A DNA stretch of 64,000 nt from Peribacillus alkalitolerans (GTDB lineage: Bacteria > Bacillota > Bacilli > Bacillales > DSM-1321): positions 124,001 through 188,000 of the forward strand of contig NZ_JAAGVZ010000001.1 of the NCBI RefSeq assembly GCF_010882125.1, in the 5' to 3' direction. A program made the position numbers and the translations under genes. How positions within the stretch are numbered: the first letter of the stretch is position 1; every line of letters starts with the position of its first letter. The notes beneath the pieces were generated by a model. That model did not search any database and was not told the DNA's origin. It saw nothing but the letters and a program-made list of their open reading frames with translations. Below, piece after piece: positions 48,880 to 60,007 of the stretch.

Positions 48880-49137
48880 TTAAATCTCTTGCTCTATAAA
48901 AGTAGACAACGCCTCGACAGCATCTTGTTCATCTTTGCCTTCTGCACTTAACGTAATGACAGCTCCATTGCTTACTGCCAGGCTCATAAGGCCCATGATA
49001 CTTTTGGCATTGACCTTTTTGCCGTCCTTTTCTAGGAATACATCGGATGAAAAACGATTCGCTTCCTGGACGAACATAGCAGCTGGCCTAGCTTGTAATC
49101 CAGTTTTCAAACGTACTTGGACTTGTTTTTGTTCCAT
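48880..49137 (-). CDS. crh: HPr-like regulatory protein Crh
   Basis: ATG 49137, after GAGGGGG, gives 85 residues, the Crh length. GLQARPAA has Gln at position 15, where HPr has the PTS-phosphorylated His; this is the hallmark of Crh. S46 in KSIMGLMSLA is the HPr kinase site. P-Ser-Crh is a corepressor of CcpA, which ties in with the cre sites in this window. Confidence 0.95.
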   Translation of the reverse strand: MEQKQVQVRLKTGLQARPAAMFVQEANRFSSDVFLEKDGKKVNAKSIMGLMSLAVSNGAVITLSAEGKDEQDAVEALSTFIEQEI

Positions 49138-49195
49138 ATTCGTTTCCCCCTCTTTTTTTTGACTCTTTCGCATAAATTGTTGTTTTTATCTAAAT

Positions 49196-50143
49196 CTACG
49201 CTTTGATTGGTTCGCCTGCTCGAAGTTTTTCTGCAATTTCATCGATCTTTCTAAGTCGATGATTGATGCCCGATTTACTTACGGCACCTCCAGCTACCAT
49301 CTCCCCAAGCTCTTTCAAGGTCACATCTTGGTACTGCACCCGTAATTCTGCAATTTCTCTTAATTTATCTGGTAAAATGCCTAACCCTACGGTTTTATCA
49401 ATAAAGCGGATGTTCTCCACTTGACGTAATGACGCACCGATTGTTTTGTTTAGGTTGGCGGTTTCACAGTTTACTAACCTATTGACTGAATTCCGCATAT
49501 CACGTACTATCCGGACATCCTCAAAACGCATAAGAGAATTATGAGCACCGACAATCCGTAGGAATTCCGCGATTTTTTCTGCCTCTTTTAAATAAGTGAT
49601 AAACCCTTTCTTCCGTTCAAGTGTCTTTGATTTTAGGTCGAACGTATTCATCAACTCACAGAGTGCATCATTATGTTCCTTATATAAGGAGAAAATCTCA
49701 AAATGGTAAGATGAAGTTTCCGGGTTATTAATGGAACCACCAGCCAGAAAAGCCCCACGTAAATAAGAACGCTTACAGCACTTTTTGTGGATGATTTCTT
49801 GAGATATATCATGGATGATTGTGAATCCTTCACCCAGTATCTTCAGGTCCATCAAGAGCTCCTGTGCCTTTTCAGCCAAGCGGACAATATAAATATTGTT
49901 TTTCTTGAGCTTCATCTTTTTACGTACTAATAACTCGACTGAAACCTCATAGTTCCTCTTTAATAAAGTATAAATCCTTCTGGCAATTGCAGCATTTTCT
50001 GTTTGCACATCGATGATTAGCTTTCTATTAGAAAAAGAGAGAGAGCCGTTCATTCGTATCATAGCCGCCAGTTCTGCTTTCGTACAACAATCCTTAATGT
50101 CTAGCGTAGTTAATTCTTTTTTCATTTCCGATGCAAAAGACAT
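49196..50143 (-). CDS. whiA: DNA-binding protein WhiA
   Basis: The 315-residue protein combines a LAGLIDADG-like N-terminal domain ([19 protein letters not shown] start, [18 protein letters not shown]) with a C-terminal helix-turn-helix ([28 protein letters not shown]). It is involved in cell division and growth in B. subtilis. It lies between yvcK and crh. Confidence 0.95.
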   Translation of the reverse strand: MSFASEMKKELTTLDIKDCCTKAELAAMIRMNGSLSFSNRKLIIDVQTENAAIARRIYTLLKRNYEVSVELLVRKKMKLKKNNIYIVRLAEKAQELLMDLKILGEGFTIIHDISQEIIHKKCCKRSYLRGAFLAGGSINNPETSSYHFEIFSLYKEHNDALCELMNTFDLKSKTLERKKGFITYLKEAEKIAEFLRIVGAHNSLMRFEDVRIVRDMRNSVNRLVNCETANLNKTIGASLRQVENIRFIDKTVGLGILPDKLREIAELRVQYQDVTLKELGEMVAGGAVSKSGINHRLRKIDEIAEKLRAGEPIKA

Positions 50144-50184
50144 ACTCTCACCTCACTTCACAAAACGAACCTTGCTATACACAC

Positions 50185-51177
50185 TTATTGTTTACGATAG
50201 ATTTTCGTTTCGGTTTCATTGATTAGTAGTTCATATAATATAGATGCCACTTTTTTTGTATCATGACGGATGTACGTTCCTTCATGGGAAACGATTTCAT
50301 CCTGTAAAACATTGAGACCCATTTCCCTTAAACGCTCGATGTCAAAGTGAACAGGCTTTGCAAATTCTTCTTTGTATCGCAGCTGAATATCAGAAGGTAT
50401 ATCTTCGTTATTGACCAAAATCGTGTTCATAAATGAGCAATCCATATGATCATATATTGCCTTGACATGGTCACTGGCTGAATAATCTAGCGTTTCCCCT
50501 GCCTGCGTCATAATGTTACAAATGTAGACCTTTTTAGCTTTCGCTTTGCACACCTCTTCCCCAACTCCAGGCACAAGCAGGTTTGGGAGTATGCTTGTAT
50601 ATAAGCTTCCAGGTCCGATCACAATTAAGTCAGCTTCCCTAATCGCATTGATGGTTTCAGATAATGGTTTTATATTATCAGGAGTCAAAAATACCCGCTT
50701 TATTTTTTTCCCGGAGTACGGAATTTTCGATTCCCCTGAAATAAATGAACCATCTTCTAGTTCTGCATGTAGAACAACACTTTGATTGGCTGCGGGTAAA
50801 ACCTTCCCTCTAACATTTAAAACCTTGCTCATTTCTTGAATGGCATGGACAAAGTCTCCTGTAATGGAGGTCATGGCTGCTAAAATCAAATTCCCCAATG
50901 AGTGGCCAGACAGTTCATTTGTTTTTGCAAAACGATGCTGAAACATTTGCTCAATCAGGGGTTCAACATCTGACAATGCCGCCAATACATTCCGAACATC
51001 TCCTGGCGGGGGGATATCCATTTCATTCCTTAGTCTACCAGAGCTTCCTCCATCGTCTGCCACGGTTACAATGGCAGTAATATCCACTGGAAAAAGCTTT
51101 AGTCCGCGCAATAGGACAGGTAATCCCGTACCACCGCCTATAATGACGATCTTGGGTAGGGAGATTTTTTTACCCAT
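50185..51177 (-). CDS. yvcK: Gluconeogenesis/peptidoglycan factor YvcK (GlmR)
   Basis: ATG 51177, after GAGGAAGGAAG, gives 330 residues; the open frame upstream lies in the rapZ end. The CofD-like fold shows [42 protein letters not shown], and [16 protein letters not shown]. It is a UDP-sugar-binding protein needed for growth on gluconeogenic carbon. It overlaps rapZ by eight bases. Confidence 0.93.
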   Translation of the reverse strand: MGKKISLPKIVIIGGGTGLPVLLRGLKLFPVDITAIVTVADDGGSSGRLRNEMDIPPPGDVRNVLAALSDVEPLIEQMFQHRFAKTNELSGHSLGNLILAAMTSITGDFVHAIQEMSKVLNVRGKVLPAANQSVVLHAELEDGSFISGESKIPYSGKKIKRVFLTPDNIKPLSETINAIREADLIVIGPGSLYTSILPNLLVPGVGEEVCKAKAKKVYICNIMTQAGETLDYSASDHVKAIYDHMDCSFMNTILVNNEDIPSDIQLRYKEEFAKPVHFDIERLREMGLNVLQDEIVSHEGTYIRHDTKKVASILYELLINETETKIYRKQ

Positions 51178-52066
51178 TTTGGGCTTCCTTCCTCTTCTCG
51201 ATATCACGGTGGGTCACCTTCGTATCGTAGTCGCCACTAAAGTGATTCGCAATATATTCCGCCAATGCAACCGAACGGTGTTGTCCACCGGTACATCCAA
51301 TCGCAATTACTAGCTGAGCCTTGCCTTCACGCTTATAATGAGGAAGCATAAAGCTTAAAAGCTCTGTAACCTTTTCGAGAAATTTATTCGTTTCATTCCA
51401 TTTTAGAACATATTTTGCTACATCTTCATCAAGTCCAGTCTTAGGTCGCATATGCTCTATATAATGTGGATTGGGTAAGAACCTTACATCAAAAACTAAG
51501 TCTGCATCAATCGGCAAACCATGTTTAAAACCGAACGAAACTACATTGACTGTGAATACTGGCTGCTTATTGGATGAAAATTCAGTAAGAATTTTTTCGC
51601 GTAGTTCCCTAGGCTTCATATTTGCAGTATTGTAGATTAATTGCGCACGGCCCTTTAAGTCCTCAAGTAATTTCCTTTCCAATTGAATACCTTCAAGCGG
51701 CAAACCTGATGGAGCTAGGGGATGAGTACGGCGTGTTTCCTTATATCTACGAACAAGAGCGGAATCATCCGCATCTAAGAAGAAAATCTGTGGAGTCATC
51801 CAAGATGTTTCTGCCAAATCATCCAGTGCCTTGAATAATGAATCAAAGAACTCTCTTCCTCTTAAATCCATTACCAGTGCTACTTTGTTCATTTTATTGC
51901 CTGATTCCTTCATTAACTCTAAGAATTTAGGCAACAAGGTTGGTGGTAAGTTATCTACGCAGAAATACCCCAAGTCCTCAAAGCTTTGTACCGCCACAGT
52001 CTTTCCTGCCCCAGACATTCCCGTGATAATAACCAATTTCGTATCATTAACTGATCCCGTACTCAC
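51170..52066 (-). CDS. rapZ: RNase adapter/nucleotide-binding protein RapZ (YvcJ)
   Basis: GTG 52066, after GGGGGAG, gives about 298 residues starting [16 protein letters not shown]; a TTG five codons up is less likely. It has the P-loop GMSGAGKT, Walker B-type [12 protein letters not shown] and the C-terminal [12 protein letters not shown] motif. In Bacillus it is a GTP-hydrolysing protein linked to competence; RapZ regulates GlmZ in E. coli. Confidence 0.93.
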   Translation of the reverse strand: MSTGSVNDTKLVIITGMSGAGKTVAVQSFEDLGYFCVDNLPPTLLPKFLELMKESGNKMNKVALVMDLRGREFFDSLFKALDDLAETSWMTPQIFFLDADDSALVRRYKETRRTHPLAPSGLPLEGIQLERKLLEDLKGRAQLIYNTANMKPRELREKILTEFSSNKQPVFTVNVVSFGFKHGLPIDADLVFDVRFLPNPHYIEHMRPKTGLDEDVAKYVLKWNETNKFLEKVTELLSFMLPHYKREGKAQLVIAIGCTGGQHRSVALAEYIANHFSGDYDTKVTHRDIEKRKEAQNG

Positions 52067-52098
52067 TTCGCACTCCCCCAATCTTGAATATCATTGTG

Positions 52099-52566
52099 TT
52101 AATTTGGATCCAATCTATATGACAGTAAGTTAAAATCTGTTGTATAAGTAAACGTACCATAAATTATGCCGTTTCCATGAACCATATATTCTAGTATATG
52201 AGTGTCACCTTCAGCCATTGGTAAATTTTTAATTTCGGAGACAGGCTTCCACTCAAGCTCCCCTTCTTCGCACTCCTCCAAGTTCAATCCGTCCGACTCA
52301 TCAGCAAAAAAAGTGAACATCATCCATTCGGAAAGCACTTGGTCTCCATCTTTCATAATAAAGGTAAAAATCCCTTTAATCTTTGGATTTTTCAAGTAAA
52401 TGCCCGTCTCTTCACGGAATTCGCGAATGCAAGCATCTTTGACTGATTCCCCTGGCTCCATCTTTCCACCTGGGGCTACCCACCAACCACGGCGAGGCTT
52501 TTTCAATAATAAAACCTCATCATCTTTCATCAGAACGCAATTCGTGACACGTTGCACAAATTTCAC
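52099..52566 (-). CDS. NUDIX hydrolase, YvcI type
   Basis: The 155-residue protein has a complete Nudix box beginning at G34: GGKMEPGESVKDACIREF followed by REETGI, i.e. GX5EX7REUXEEXGU. It hydrolyses some nucleoside diphosphate derivative; substrate is not readable. It lies 32 bases upstream of rapZ in the trxB-to-crh gene row. Confidence 0.92.
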   Translation of the reverse strand: MKFVQRVTNCVLMKDDEVLLLKKPRRGWWVAPGGKMEPGESVKDACIREFREETGIYLKNPKIKGIFTFIMKDGDQVLSEWMMFTFFADESDGLNLEECEEGELEWKPVSEIKNLPMAEGDTHILEYMVHGNGIIYGTFTYTTDFNLLSYRLDPN

Positions 52567-52943
52567 CTCTATATGCCCATTTTTTTCAAACAGGCTGTTC
52601 TATAATCAATAACATTGATTTATCGTTTAAGCCTCTTCCCTATGTACACCCTAAAGGGGAAAACGCATTCATTTCATTATACTATGTTTAAAAAACTCCC
52701 ACAACGAACTAAGGTTTGTATTTTTTGGACCACTCTACCAATTTACCGCTTTAGACTATAAAGGTAGTCCGTTGATTTCCGCTACAATCAACTCAGATAG
52801 TTAAAGCCTGTGTTGAATCTGCTAGTTTGGTGATTGAACTGGTAGGAAAGATTACTTGAGTATGTATTTACATTTCTCTTTAAGGGCATCTCGCATCAGT
52901 CCTTGAGAAATAAGTGGCAATCTACAACTATCTATGCGAAAAG

Positions 52944-52980
52944 AGCAAAAAAAGTAGCACAGGCATTAGATCCTGTGCTA
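52944..52980 (-). terminator. Terminator downstream of trxB
   Basis: On the minus strand GCACAGG-ATCTAATG-CCTGTGC is followed by TACTTTTTTTG. It is separated from trxB by the R3 repeat. Confidence 0.78.
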
Positions 52981-53085
52981 AAAAAGGATTTATAAATTTA
53001 AAAGGGGGTCAATTTCTATTCCAATAATACCCTACTTTTGTTGCATGGTTGTTACAACAGAATTAAAAGAGAATTACTTTTTGTA

Positions 53086-53256
53086 AACAGAAAAGCGGAA
53101 GCGTCCCGATTAGCGACGTATGGGCTGGAGGACTCCGCATGAGATAAAGGAAACACGAAGAACGATAGTGATTCGATGTTGACTTATCGTAAGGAGGAGG
53201 CCGAAGCACACTAGTCGCTGGACGCTGTAGCTAGACACCACTCTAACTTCCAAAAG
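53086..53256. repeat. Dispersed repeat R3, third copy
   Basis: It begins AACAGAAAAGCGGAAGCG and ends GTAGCTAGACACCACTCTAA-type sequence, like the unit at 26582-26700. The middle (TATGGGCTGGAGGACTCC) differs from the 26.4-kb units. Confidence 0.75.
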
Positions 53257-53279
53257 TTATACTTACTATTACAACTTAA

Positions 53280-54293
<1,014 letters not shown>

Positions 54294-54336
54294 TCACTAT
54301 CCTATATAACAACCTATTTTTCGTCCAAGAATCTGC

Positions 54337-55833
54337 TCAATGAAGGAGAGAATTTACTAATTTCATGTATTTCTGCAGAGTCGTAGATGAGATATAGTAC
54401 TTTTCCGCTACTTCACGTTGACTTTTCTTTTCGTTACGGAGTCTATGCCAACCATATTCAATCGCAGCGGCCCAGCCAGCAGGATTGCTTAATTTTATGT
54501 TGTGCTTCATCGCTTCGACAAAGACAGAAAACCACATTAAATAAAGGCCGGCTTCCAATAACCCAACTGGACTATGATGACGATATAATAACTCAGCTGT
54601 TTGATCTGAAAAATCGATTGGAGTACCAGTTTCTTTCTTTTTCTTTTGCAAAACGAAAGCTGCATACTCTTTTTCCAAATCGCTAAAGTGCTTTCCAAAG
54701 GTTAATTGGTCCACCACTTTATCTCTTTGCATGGAATGTTTTAAAAGAAATATAGCAAAAAGGCGTTCTTCCTGGAATTCACTTTCAAGCCTTTTTAATA
54801 TGGAAGGAACATGATGTTCAAACCCATTGACTGCTATATTAAGCTCTCCCCAAGGCTCCATGCCTTCTTTTTCTGGATTCAGTTCAATGACTCGCTTCCA
54901 TGCTTTTTTCGCAGTCGTCTCGTGTCCTAAATGATAGGCCGCGCTCGATAGCCAGTAATAGAACGTACCGTCACCCTCAAACCCTTTTTTATAAAGCTGT
55001 TTCAACCATTTATAGGCTGCATCGTATTTTCCAACCAATGCAAATGTAGCACCTAATTTGAATTGTTGTTCTGAAAGCATAGGACGGATTTTCTCTAAAA
55101 TATCCGTATACTCCTCCACTTTCGCCCCATTCTGTTCATAATAATAGAACACCACCAGGTTACATAGAGCATGAAGATTCCCAGGACTTTTTTCTAAGAC
55201 ATCCTCTAATGTTTTAAAGGCCTTTTCTTGCTCTCCCAGATAAAAATACGCTAAGGCCAGATTATTGTATGCAGACCAAAAATCCGGATATTCTGTTATG
55301 GTCTCCTTTAAAACATCGATTGCCTTCAAGAAGTTACCTGCCTCCAAGTACTCTCTTGCTCTTTCTTGTTGAAAAATCAATCCATCCTGTTCAATCAGGC
55401 TTTCTTCGGTTTCATCCGTTTCGAATGTTATTAAATCAAGAAGATCTTCAGCGTCAGCACTGAATTCTCCGTCCTCTTCATGATCTAAATACTCATTCGC
55501 ATGTTTAAAGGCTTCCTTAAACATTCCCAGATGAGCATAATTGTTCGCCAAAAAATAATGACATTCAGTCATATATGGATCTAGGTCTTCAATGATGGAT
55601 TGTAAAAGTGTATTAGAATAGCTATACTCCCCTAAGTCGGTACACACGATAGCTAGTTGGCATGTAATCATTGGTTCAATTGGTTCAAGCTCTAACGCTC
55701 GCTCCAAGTATTTCTTTGCTTTATATAAATCGCGTCTATAGTACGCTTTTAAACCTTTAGTAAAATAATATTCTCCCGTTGGATGGAAGGATAGGATTTT
55801 TGCCTGTTGGCTTGTATTAGAGTCTTTACCCAT
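54337..55833 (-). CDS. TPR-repeat protein, YvcD type
   Basis: The 498-residue protein has multiple TPR units between about 20 and 340 (GLKAYYRRDLYKAKKYLERALELEP, AYNNLALAYFYLGEQEKAFKTLEDVL). Near the C-terminus KSQREVAEKYYISSTTLQKYMK resembles a helix-turn-helix. Conserved at this place upstream of trxB in Bacillus; function is unknown. Confidence 0.9.
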   Translation of the reverse strand: MGKDSNTSQQAKILSFHPTGEYYFTKGLKAYYRRDLYKAKKYLERALELEPIEPMITCQLAIVCTDLGEYSYSNTLLQSIIEDLDPYMTECHYFLANNYAHLGMFKEAFKHANEYLDHEEDGEFSADAEDLLDLITFETDETEESLIEQDGLIFQQERAREYLEAGNFLKAIDVLKETITEYPDFWSAYNNLALAYFYLGEQEKAFKTLEDVLEKSPGNLHALCNLVVFYYYEQNGAKVEEYTDILEKIRPMLSEQQFKLGATFALVGKYDAAYKWLKQLYKKGFEGDGTFYYWLSSAAYHLGHETTAKKAWKRVIELNPEKEGMEPWGELNIAVNGFEHHVPSILKRLESEFQEERLFAIFLLKHSMQRDKVVDQLTFGKHFSDLEKEYAAFVLQKKKKETGTPIDFSDQTAELLYRHHSPVGLLEAGLYLMWFSVFVEAMKHNIKLSNPAGWAAAIEYGWHRLRNEKKSQREVAEKYYISSTTLQKYMKLVNSLLH

Positions 55834-56345
55834 GTAATCCTCCAGTTCAAGTTGATTAACCCTCGTATTATACCATATTTTAGTTTAACAAGATATGTGG
55901 GAAATTGTGCTTACTATGGGAAATATCAAAGTTCCTTGTCTGGATGAAGCAATGCTCAATCTATTCCTTTTTCATTTTATTAATTAAGGGTTTTTGTGGT
56001 GTGGGAGGATTTGTCGAAAAATCGATATTTGGGGATTATCGATTGTATTTAGGCGGTTTCGATTTTATTTTTCTTCGTTCGAATATATTTTTCCAGTTTC
56101 GATAAAAGGTGTTTGGACCCTTCTAAAAAAGCAACTTAATAACTGTTGGATCCAGAATTCAGGACAAAAATGATGATGAAAATGCAATTTGGAGTAATGA
56201 ATTTAGTGAAAAGTTCTTCATTTCATTCAAAATGTAAACGCCGATTCCTTTTTTAGGAGAAATCCTGAAAATAACATATGGCCCATCATGGATTTTCCTT
56301 TAATAAGGTCATCCCATCTAAAAGTAACGAATAACATACCCTCTA
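55834..56345. other. 512-base stretch between the TPR gene and the his operon
   Basis: It contains R1 copy 2 (56013-56124). The rest is AT-rich with no gene or motif I can support. Confidence 0.55.
56013..56124 (+). repeat. Dispersed repeat R1, copy 2
   Basis: TCGA occurs at 56039, 56059, 56079 and 56099, exactly 20 bases apart, plus 56014 and 56022. The whole block matches the reverse complement of 5450-5562. Confidence 0.88.
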
Positions 56346-56386
56346 AAATAAATGAACCAGGATCATTATTTGTCCTGGTTCATTGT
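56346..56386 (-). terminator. Terminator of the his operon
   Basis: On the minus strand AATGAACCAGGA and TCCTGGTTCATT form a stem followed by TATTTT. It overlaps the hisIE stop codon (56380-56382). Confidence 0.8.
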
Positions 56387-57006
56387 GTTCCATCATGTCT
56401 TTTTTTAAGCACTTCCATTACCTCTTGCAAGGGTAAACCTTGTTCGCGAAGCAGCACCATCACGTGATAAAACAAATCAGCTGTTTCCCATTTTAATTCT
56501 TCTTGATCACGATTTTTGGCAGCGATAATCACTTCTGCCGCTTCTTCTCCTACCTTTTTCAAAATCTTATCGACACCTTTTTCAAAAAGGTATGTCGTGT
56601 AAGAACCTTCTGGCCGCTCTTTTTCACGTTCTGAAATTAACTGTTCCAAACGATTTAAAAAAGTAACATCTACTTGCTCTCCATCCCCAGTATAAATAGC
56701 TTCCGTAAAGCAACTGGCCGTTCCATTATGGCATGCTGGACCATTGGGTATAACGCCAACTACAATAGCATCCTTGTCACAATCCAATTCCATTGACACA
56801 ATTTGCTGTGTGTTCCCACTCGTCCCCCCCTTATGCCAAAGCTCTTGTCTCGAACGACTATAAAACCAAGTCTCTCCAGTTTCAATGGATTTCTGGAGGG
56901 ACTCTTCATTCATATAAGCGAGGGTCAGCACTTCTTTCGTTGTGGCATCTTGGACAATTGCAGGAATAAGACCTTTTTCATCATATTTAATCTCCTTCAT
57001 ATTCAT
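56380..57006 (-). CDS. hisI: Phosphoribosyl-AMP cyclohydrolase / phosphoribosyl-ATP pyrophosphatase
   Basis: The 208-residue protein fuses a HisI cyclohydrolase (about 1-110; [23 protein letters not shown] and a metal-binding ELDCDKD) and a HisE pyrophosphatase (about 115-208; [18 protein letters not shown]). It performs steps 2 and 3 of histidine synthesis. It overlaps hisF by four bases. Confidence 0.96.
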   Translation of the reverse strand: MNMKEIKYDEKGLIPAIVQDATTKEVLTLAYMNEESLQKSIETGETWFYSRSRQELWHKGGTSGNTQQIVSMELDCDKDAIVVGVIPNGPACHNGTASCFTEAIYTGDGEQVDVTFLNRLEQLISEREKERPEGSYTTYLFEKGVDKILKKVGEEAAEVIIAAKNRDQEELKWETADLFYHVMVLLREQGLPLQEVMEVLKKRHDGTQ

Positions 57007-57761
57007 CGGACGTTCACCCCGTTTTCCTTTAAATACTTCTTTACTTCTCCAACCTTCGTTTCTTTGTAATGAAAAATCGAAGCTGCCAATGCTGCGTCTG
57101 CTAAACCTTCATTGAAAGCATCCAAGAAATCCCGTCCACTACCTGCTCCACCTGATGCAATAACCGGGACTGAAACTGCTTCACTCACAGCTTTCGTCAA
57201 TCTGACATCGAAACCAGACTTTTCTCCATCACAATCCATGCTAGTCAACAAGATTTCCCCTGCTCCTCGAGCCACCGCTTCCTTTGCCCAAGCGATGACT
57301 TCCCATTGGGTCGCGTTCCTTCCACCATGTGTATATACTCTCCACGAACCAATTTCCGGATCAAATTTTGCATCAATCGCCACTACAATACATTGAGAGC
57401 CGTAATAGTTCGCTCCGTCTGTAATGATCTCTGGATTTAAAAGTGCTGCCGTATTTAGAGATACTTTATCAGCGCCAGCGCGGAGGATTTTCTTCATATC
57501 ATCCAACGAGTTAATGCCTCCACCAACTGTAAAAGGAATCGCAAGTGTAGACGCCACTTGCTTGACTACTTCAACCATCGTTTTTCTTCCTTCTGAAGAA
57601 GCCGAGATATCAAGGAACACCAACTCATCCGCTCCTTCTTGGTCATAAAACGAAGCGAGTTCAACTGGGTCACCTGCATCGCGTAATCCCAGAAACTGAA
57701 TCCCCTTTACTACTCTTCCTTCCTTTACATCTAAACAAGGAATAATCCGTTTCGCTATCAT
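57003..57761 (-). CDS. hisF: Imidazole glycerol phosphate synthase subunit HisF
   Basis: The 252-residue TIM-barrel cyclase has both catalytic aspartates: [14 protein letters not shown] near the start and [14 protein letters not shown] later. With HisH it converts PRFAR to imidazole glycerol phosphate. It overlaps hisA by four bases and hisI by four. Confidence 0.97.
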   Translation of the reverse strand: MIAKRIIPCLDVKEGRVVKGIQFLGLRDAGDPVELASFYDQEGADELVFLDISASSEGRKTMVEVVKQVASTLAIPFTVGGGINSLDDMKKILRAGADKVSLNTAALLNPEIITDGANYYGSQCIVVAIDAKFDPEIGSWRVYTHGGRNATQWEVIAWAKEAVARGAGEILLTSMDCDGEKSGFDVRLTKAVSEAVSVPVIASGGAGSGRDFLDAFNEGLADAALAASIFHYKETKVGEVKKYLKENGVNVR

Positions 57762-58504
57762 TTTCCCACCTCGAAATCCCTCACTGTTGTCAGTGCTTCT
57801 CTCACGGTGAAACGATTTGTATAGATAGCTTTACCGATAATGGCTCCAGCGATATTACCGTTTTTTTGAAGCGACTGTAAGTCTTCTAAACTGCTGATTC
57901 CACCAGAAGCGATGACTTCTTTTCCTGTAGCCAAAGCCAATTGATGAGTAGCATCCACATTCGGCCCTGAAAGCATCCCATCAGTGGAAATGTCTGTGAA
58001 AATAAAAGTGTCTGCTCCATATTCGGCAAGTTGCTTTCCAAGTTCAATCGCTGATACAGATGAGGTTTGAAGCCATCCGTGAGTAGCTACCATTCCATCC
58101 TTTGCGTCTAAACCTATCGCTATTTTGGTGGTATATTTACTTAACATTTTTTTCGTAAAATCAGGATCAGAAATGGCCACACTGCCGAGGATTACCCTTG
58201 CCACACCCTTTTCAAGATAGTGCACAATATCTTGCTCCGTTCTAATACCTCCACCAATTTGTATATTGGCTTTCAATTTTTGTGCTGCTTCCAAGACGAA
58301 GGAATCATTAATCCGTTTACCTTCTTTTGCTCCATCTAAATCGACCATGTGAATCCATTTTGCCCCTTCGCCAGCAAACACTTCTGCCATGCTGAACGGT
58401 GAATCTCCGTATATCGTTTCTTGATTATAGTCACCTTGGATAAGACGGACACATTTCCCTCCCCTCATATCGATGGCTGGATAAATCGTAAATGGACCTG
58501 ACAT
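57758..58504 (-). CDS. hisA: ProFAR isomerase HisA
   Basis: The 248-residue TIM-barrel isomerase has [19 protein letters not shown] (catalytic Asp) and [14 protein letters not shown] (second Asp). GAGGTGA precedes ATG 58504. Unlike other junctions in this operon, it is separated from hisH by 124 bases, all of it the dispersed repeat R2. Confidence 0.96.
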   Translation of the reverse strand: MSGPFTIYPAIDMRGGKCVRLIQGDYNQETIYGDSPFSMAEVFAGEGAKWIHMVDLDGAKEGKRINDSFVLEAAQKLKANIQIGGGIRTEQDIVHYLEKGVARVILGSVAISDPDFTKKMLSKYTTKIAIGLDAKDGMVATHGWLQTSSVSAIELGKQLAEYGADTFIFTDISTDGMLSGPNVDATHQLALATGKEVIASGGISSLEDLQSLQKNGNIAGAIIGKAIYTNRFTVREALTTVRDFEVGK

Positions 58505-58520
58505 TTTTTCACCTCATTTG

Positions 58521-58652
58521 TTAGAAAACTTGGCCATCGCCAAGCCTAAGCGCCGGCGTATGCCTAGTTGCACTTATACTTTATTCCTAAAATTGGACAC
58601 TACGTCGACTTACTTCTTTGCTGCAAATTTATACTTTCTTAAAGTGCAAAAA
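58521..58652 (-). repeat. Dispersed repeat R2, copy B, in the hisH-hisA junction
   Basis: It matches 30573-30705 throughout. Its last bases overlap hisH: the hisH stop (58629-58631) and the five codons before it (HFKKV) lie within the repeat. The CTTGGC-GATG-GCCAAG hairpin and TTTTCT lie just ahead of the hisA ribosome binding site. Confidence 0.9.
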
Positions 58653-59261
58653 GTTTCTCAATAATTGCATGCCGGCTTCTCCACTTTTTTCAGGATGGAA
58701 CTGCATACCTAAAACATTCCCTCTCCCTACGATTGCTGGTACTTGAACATGATAATCGGCGCTAGCGATTAACACGTCCTTATCAGGTAGTGCTGCATAG
58801 TACGAATGGACAAAATAGACATGATCGTCATTCATGCCCTTTAATAAAGGAGATTCTTGATGGAAGACTAAGTTGTTCCATCCCATGTGAGGAACTTTAT
58901 AGGCCATCCCTTCAGATGTGTTTCCAGAAAAACGTACCACTTTCCCTGGAAGAAGCTGAAGTCCGGTTGTAAGTCCATTTTCTTCACTTTCCTCGAATAA
59001 AAGCTGCATCCCCAAACAAATCCCTAATAGGGGCTTTTGACTGGTTGCAAACTTCTTAATCATTTCATCCAATCTTTTTTCATTCAGTAAAAACATTGCA
59101 TCTTTAAAAGAGCCAACTCCAGGGACAATAAGAGCACTGGCTTCTAGTAACTTTTCAGGTTCATCCGAAATGAATGAATCCACTCCAAGCCTTTCAAGTG
59201 CTTTGTTAACACTAAATAAATTTCCCATGCCGTAATCGACAATCCCAATCAATGTTGTCAC
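58629..59261 (-). CDS. hisH: Imidazole glycerol phosphate synthase subunit HisH
   Basis: The 210-residue glutamine amidotransferase has the nucleophile in GICLGMQLLFE, with the histidine and glutamate in MQFHPEKSGEAG, close to the end. It supplies ammonia to HisF. The last few residues (LHFKKV) and the stop are encoded by repeat R2, so the native C-terminus may have been altered. Confidence 0.96.
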   Translation of the reverse strand: MTTLIGIVDYGMGNLFSVNKALERLGVDSFISDEPEKLLEASALIVPGVGSFKDAMFLLNEKRLDEMIKKFATSQKPLLGICLGMQLLFEESEENGLTTGLQLLPGKVVRFSGNTSEGMAYKVPHMGWNNLVFHQESPLLKGMNDDHVYFVHSYYAALPDKDVLIASADYHVQVPAIVGRGNVLGMQFHPEKSGEAGMQLLRNFLHFKKV

Positions 59262-59264
59262 TCC

Positions 59265-59852
59265 TTATAGCATCCCTTTAGTCGATGGAATGCCTTTTAC
59301 CCGTGGGTCTATTGTGGTCGCTTCATCCAACGCCCTTGCTAATGCCTTAAAAATGGCTTCAATGATATGATGCGTGTTTTGACCATAGTGGACGATGACA
59401 TGCAGGTTCATGCGAGCTTCTAACGCAAGCTTCCAAAGGAATTCATGGACTAGTTCCGTATCAAAGGTTCCTACCTTTTGTGACGGAAATTGGGCTCTTA
59501 ATTCCAAATGTGGACGGTTGCTTAAGTCCACCACCACTTGAGCGAGCGCTTCATCCATTGGCACAAAGGAGTTACCGTAGCGTTTGATCCCTTTTTTATC
59601 TCCAAGAGCTTGTAAGATTGCCTGCCCTAAGCAAATGCCAATGTCCTCTGTCGTATGGTGATCATCGACCTCAACATCCCCTTGCGCGTCCACCATTAAA
59701 TTAAAATGGCCATGCTTCGTAAATAAATCCAGCATATGGGACATAAAAGGAACTGCTGTATGAATCTCGGACTTACCTTCACCGTCAATGTCCAACTCCA
59801 CCTTGATCTGTGTCTCAAACGTACTACGCTCTACCCGAGCCACTCTCTCCAT
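59265..59852 (-). CDS. hisB: Imidazoleglycerol-phosphate dehydratase
   Basis: ATG 59852, after AGGAGGGG, gives 195 residues, the normal length for the monofunctional enzyme; the longer frame is not used. The metal-binding motifs DDHHTTEDIGI and VHYGQNTHHIIEA are present. It performs step 6 of histidine synthesis. It starts 155 bases after hisD ends and ends four bases before hisH. Confidence 0.96.
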   Translation of the reverse strand: MERVARVERSTFETQIKVELDIDGEGKSEIHTAVPFMSHMLDLFTKHGHFNLMVDAQGDVEVDDHHTTEDIGICLGQAILQALGDKKGIKRYGNSFVPMDEALAQVVVDLSNRPHLELRAQFPSQKVGTFDTELVHEFLWKLALEARMNLHVIVHYGQNTHHIIEAIFKALARALDEATTIDPRVKGIPSTKGML

Positions 59853-60007
59853 CGAAACCCCTCCTATGTTATGGGGTAAGGCCCCCATCCACAATTTTAT
59901 TGTCTAACTCATCCTCTTTTTTTCAGAGGATTTTGCCTTTCTGAAAGAATTCAGACCCACCCATTATTCACATTGATTTCAATCTTCACGGAAAAGCTCA
60001 GATATCA

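Larger units (their letters stand above)
52567..53279. other. 713-base stretch between the NUDIX gene and trxB
   Basis: It holds the trxB-side terminator at 52944-52980, an R3 copy (53086-53256), and a GTTGAT-N10-ATCAAC remnant (52771-52792) with the same ends as R4. No gene is seen. Confidence 0.6.
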
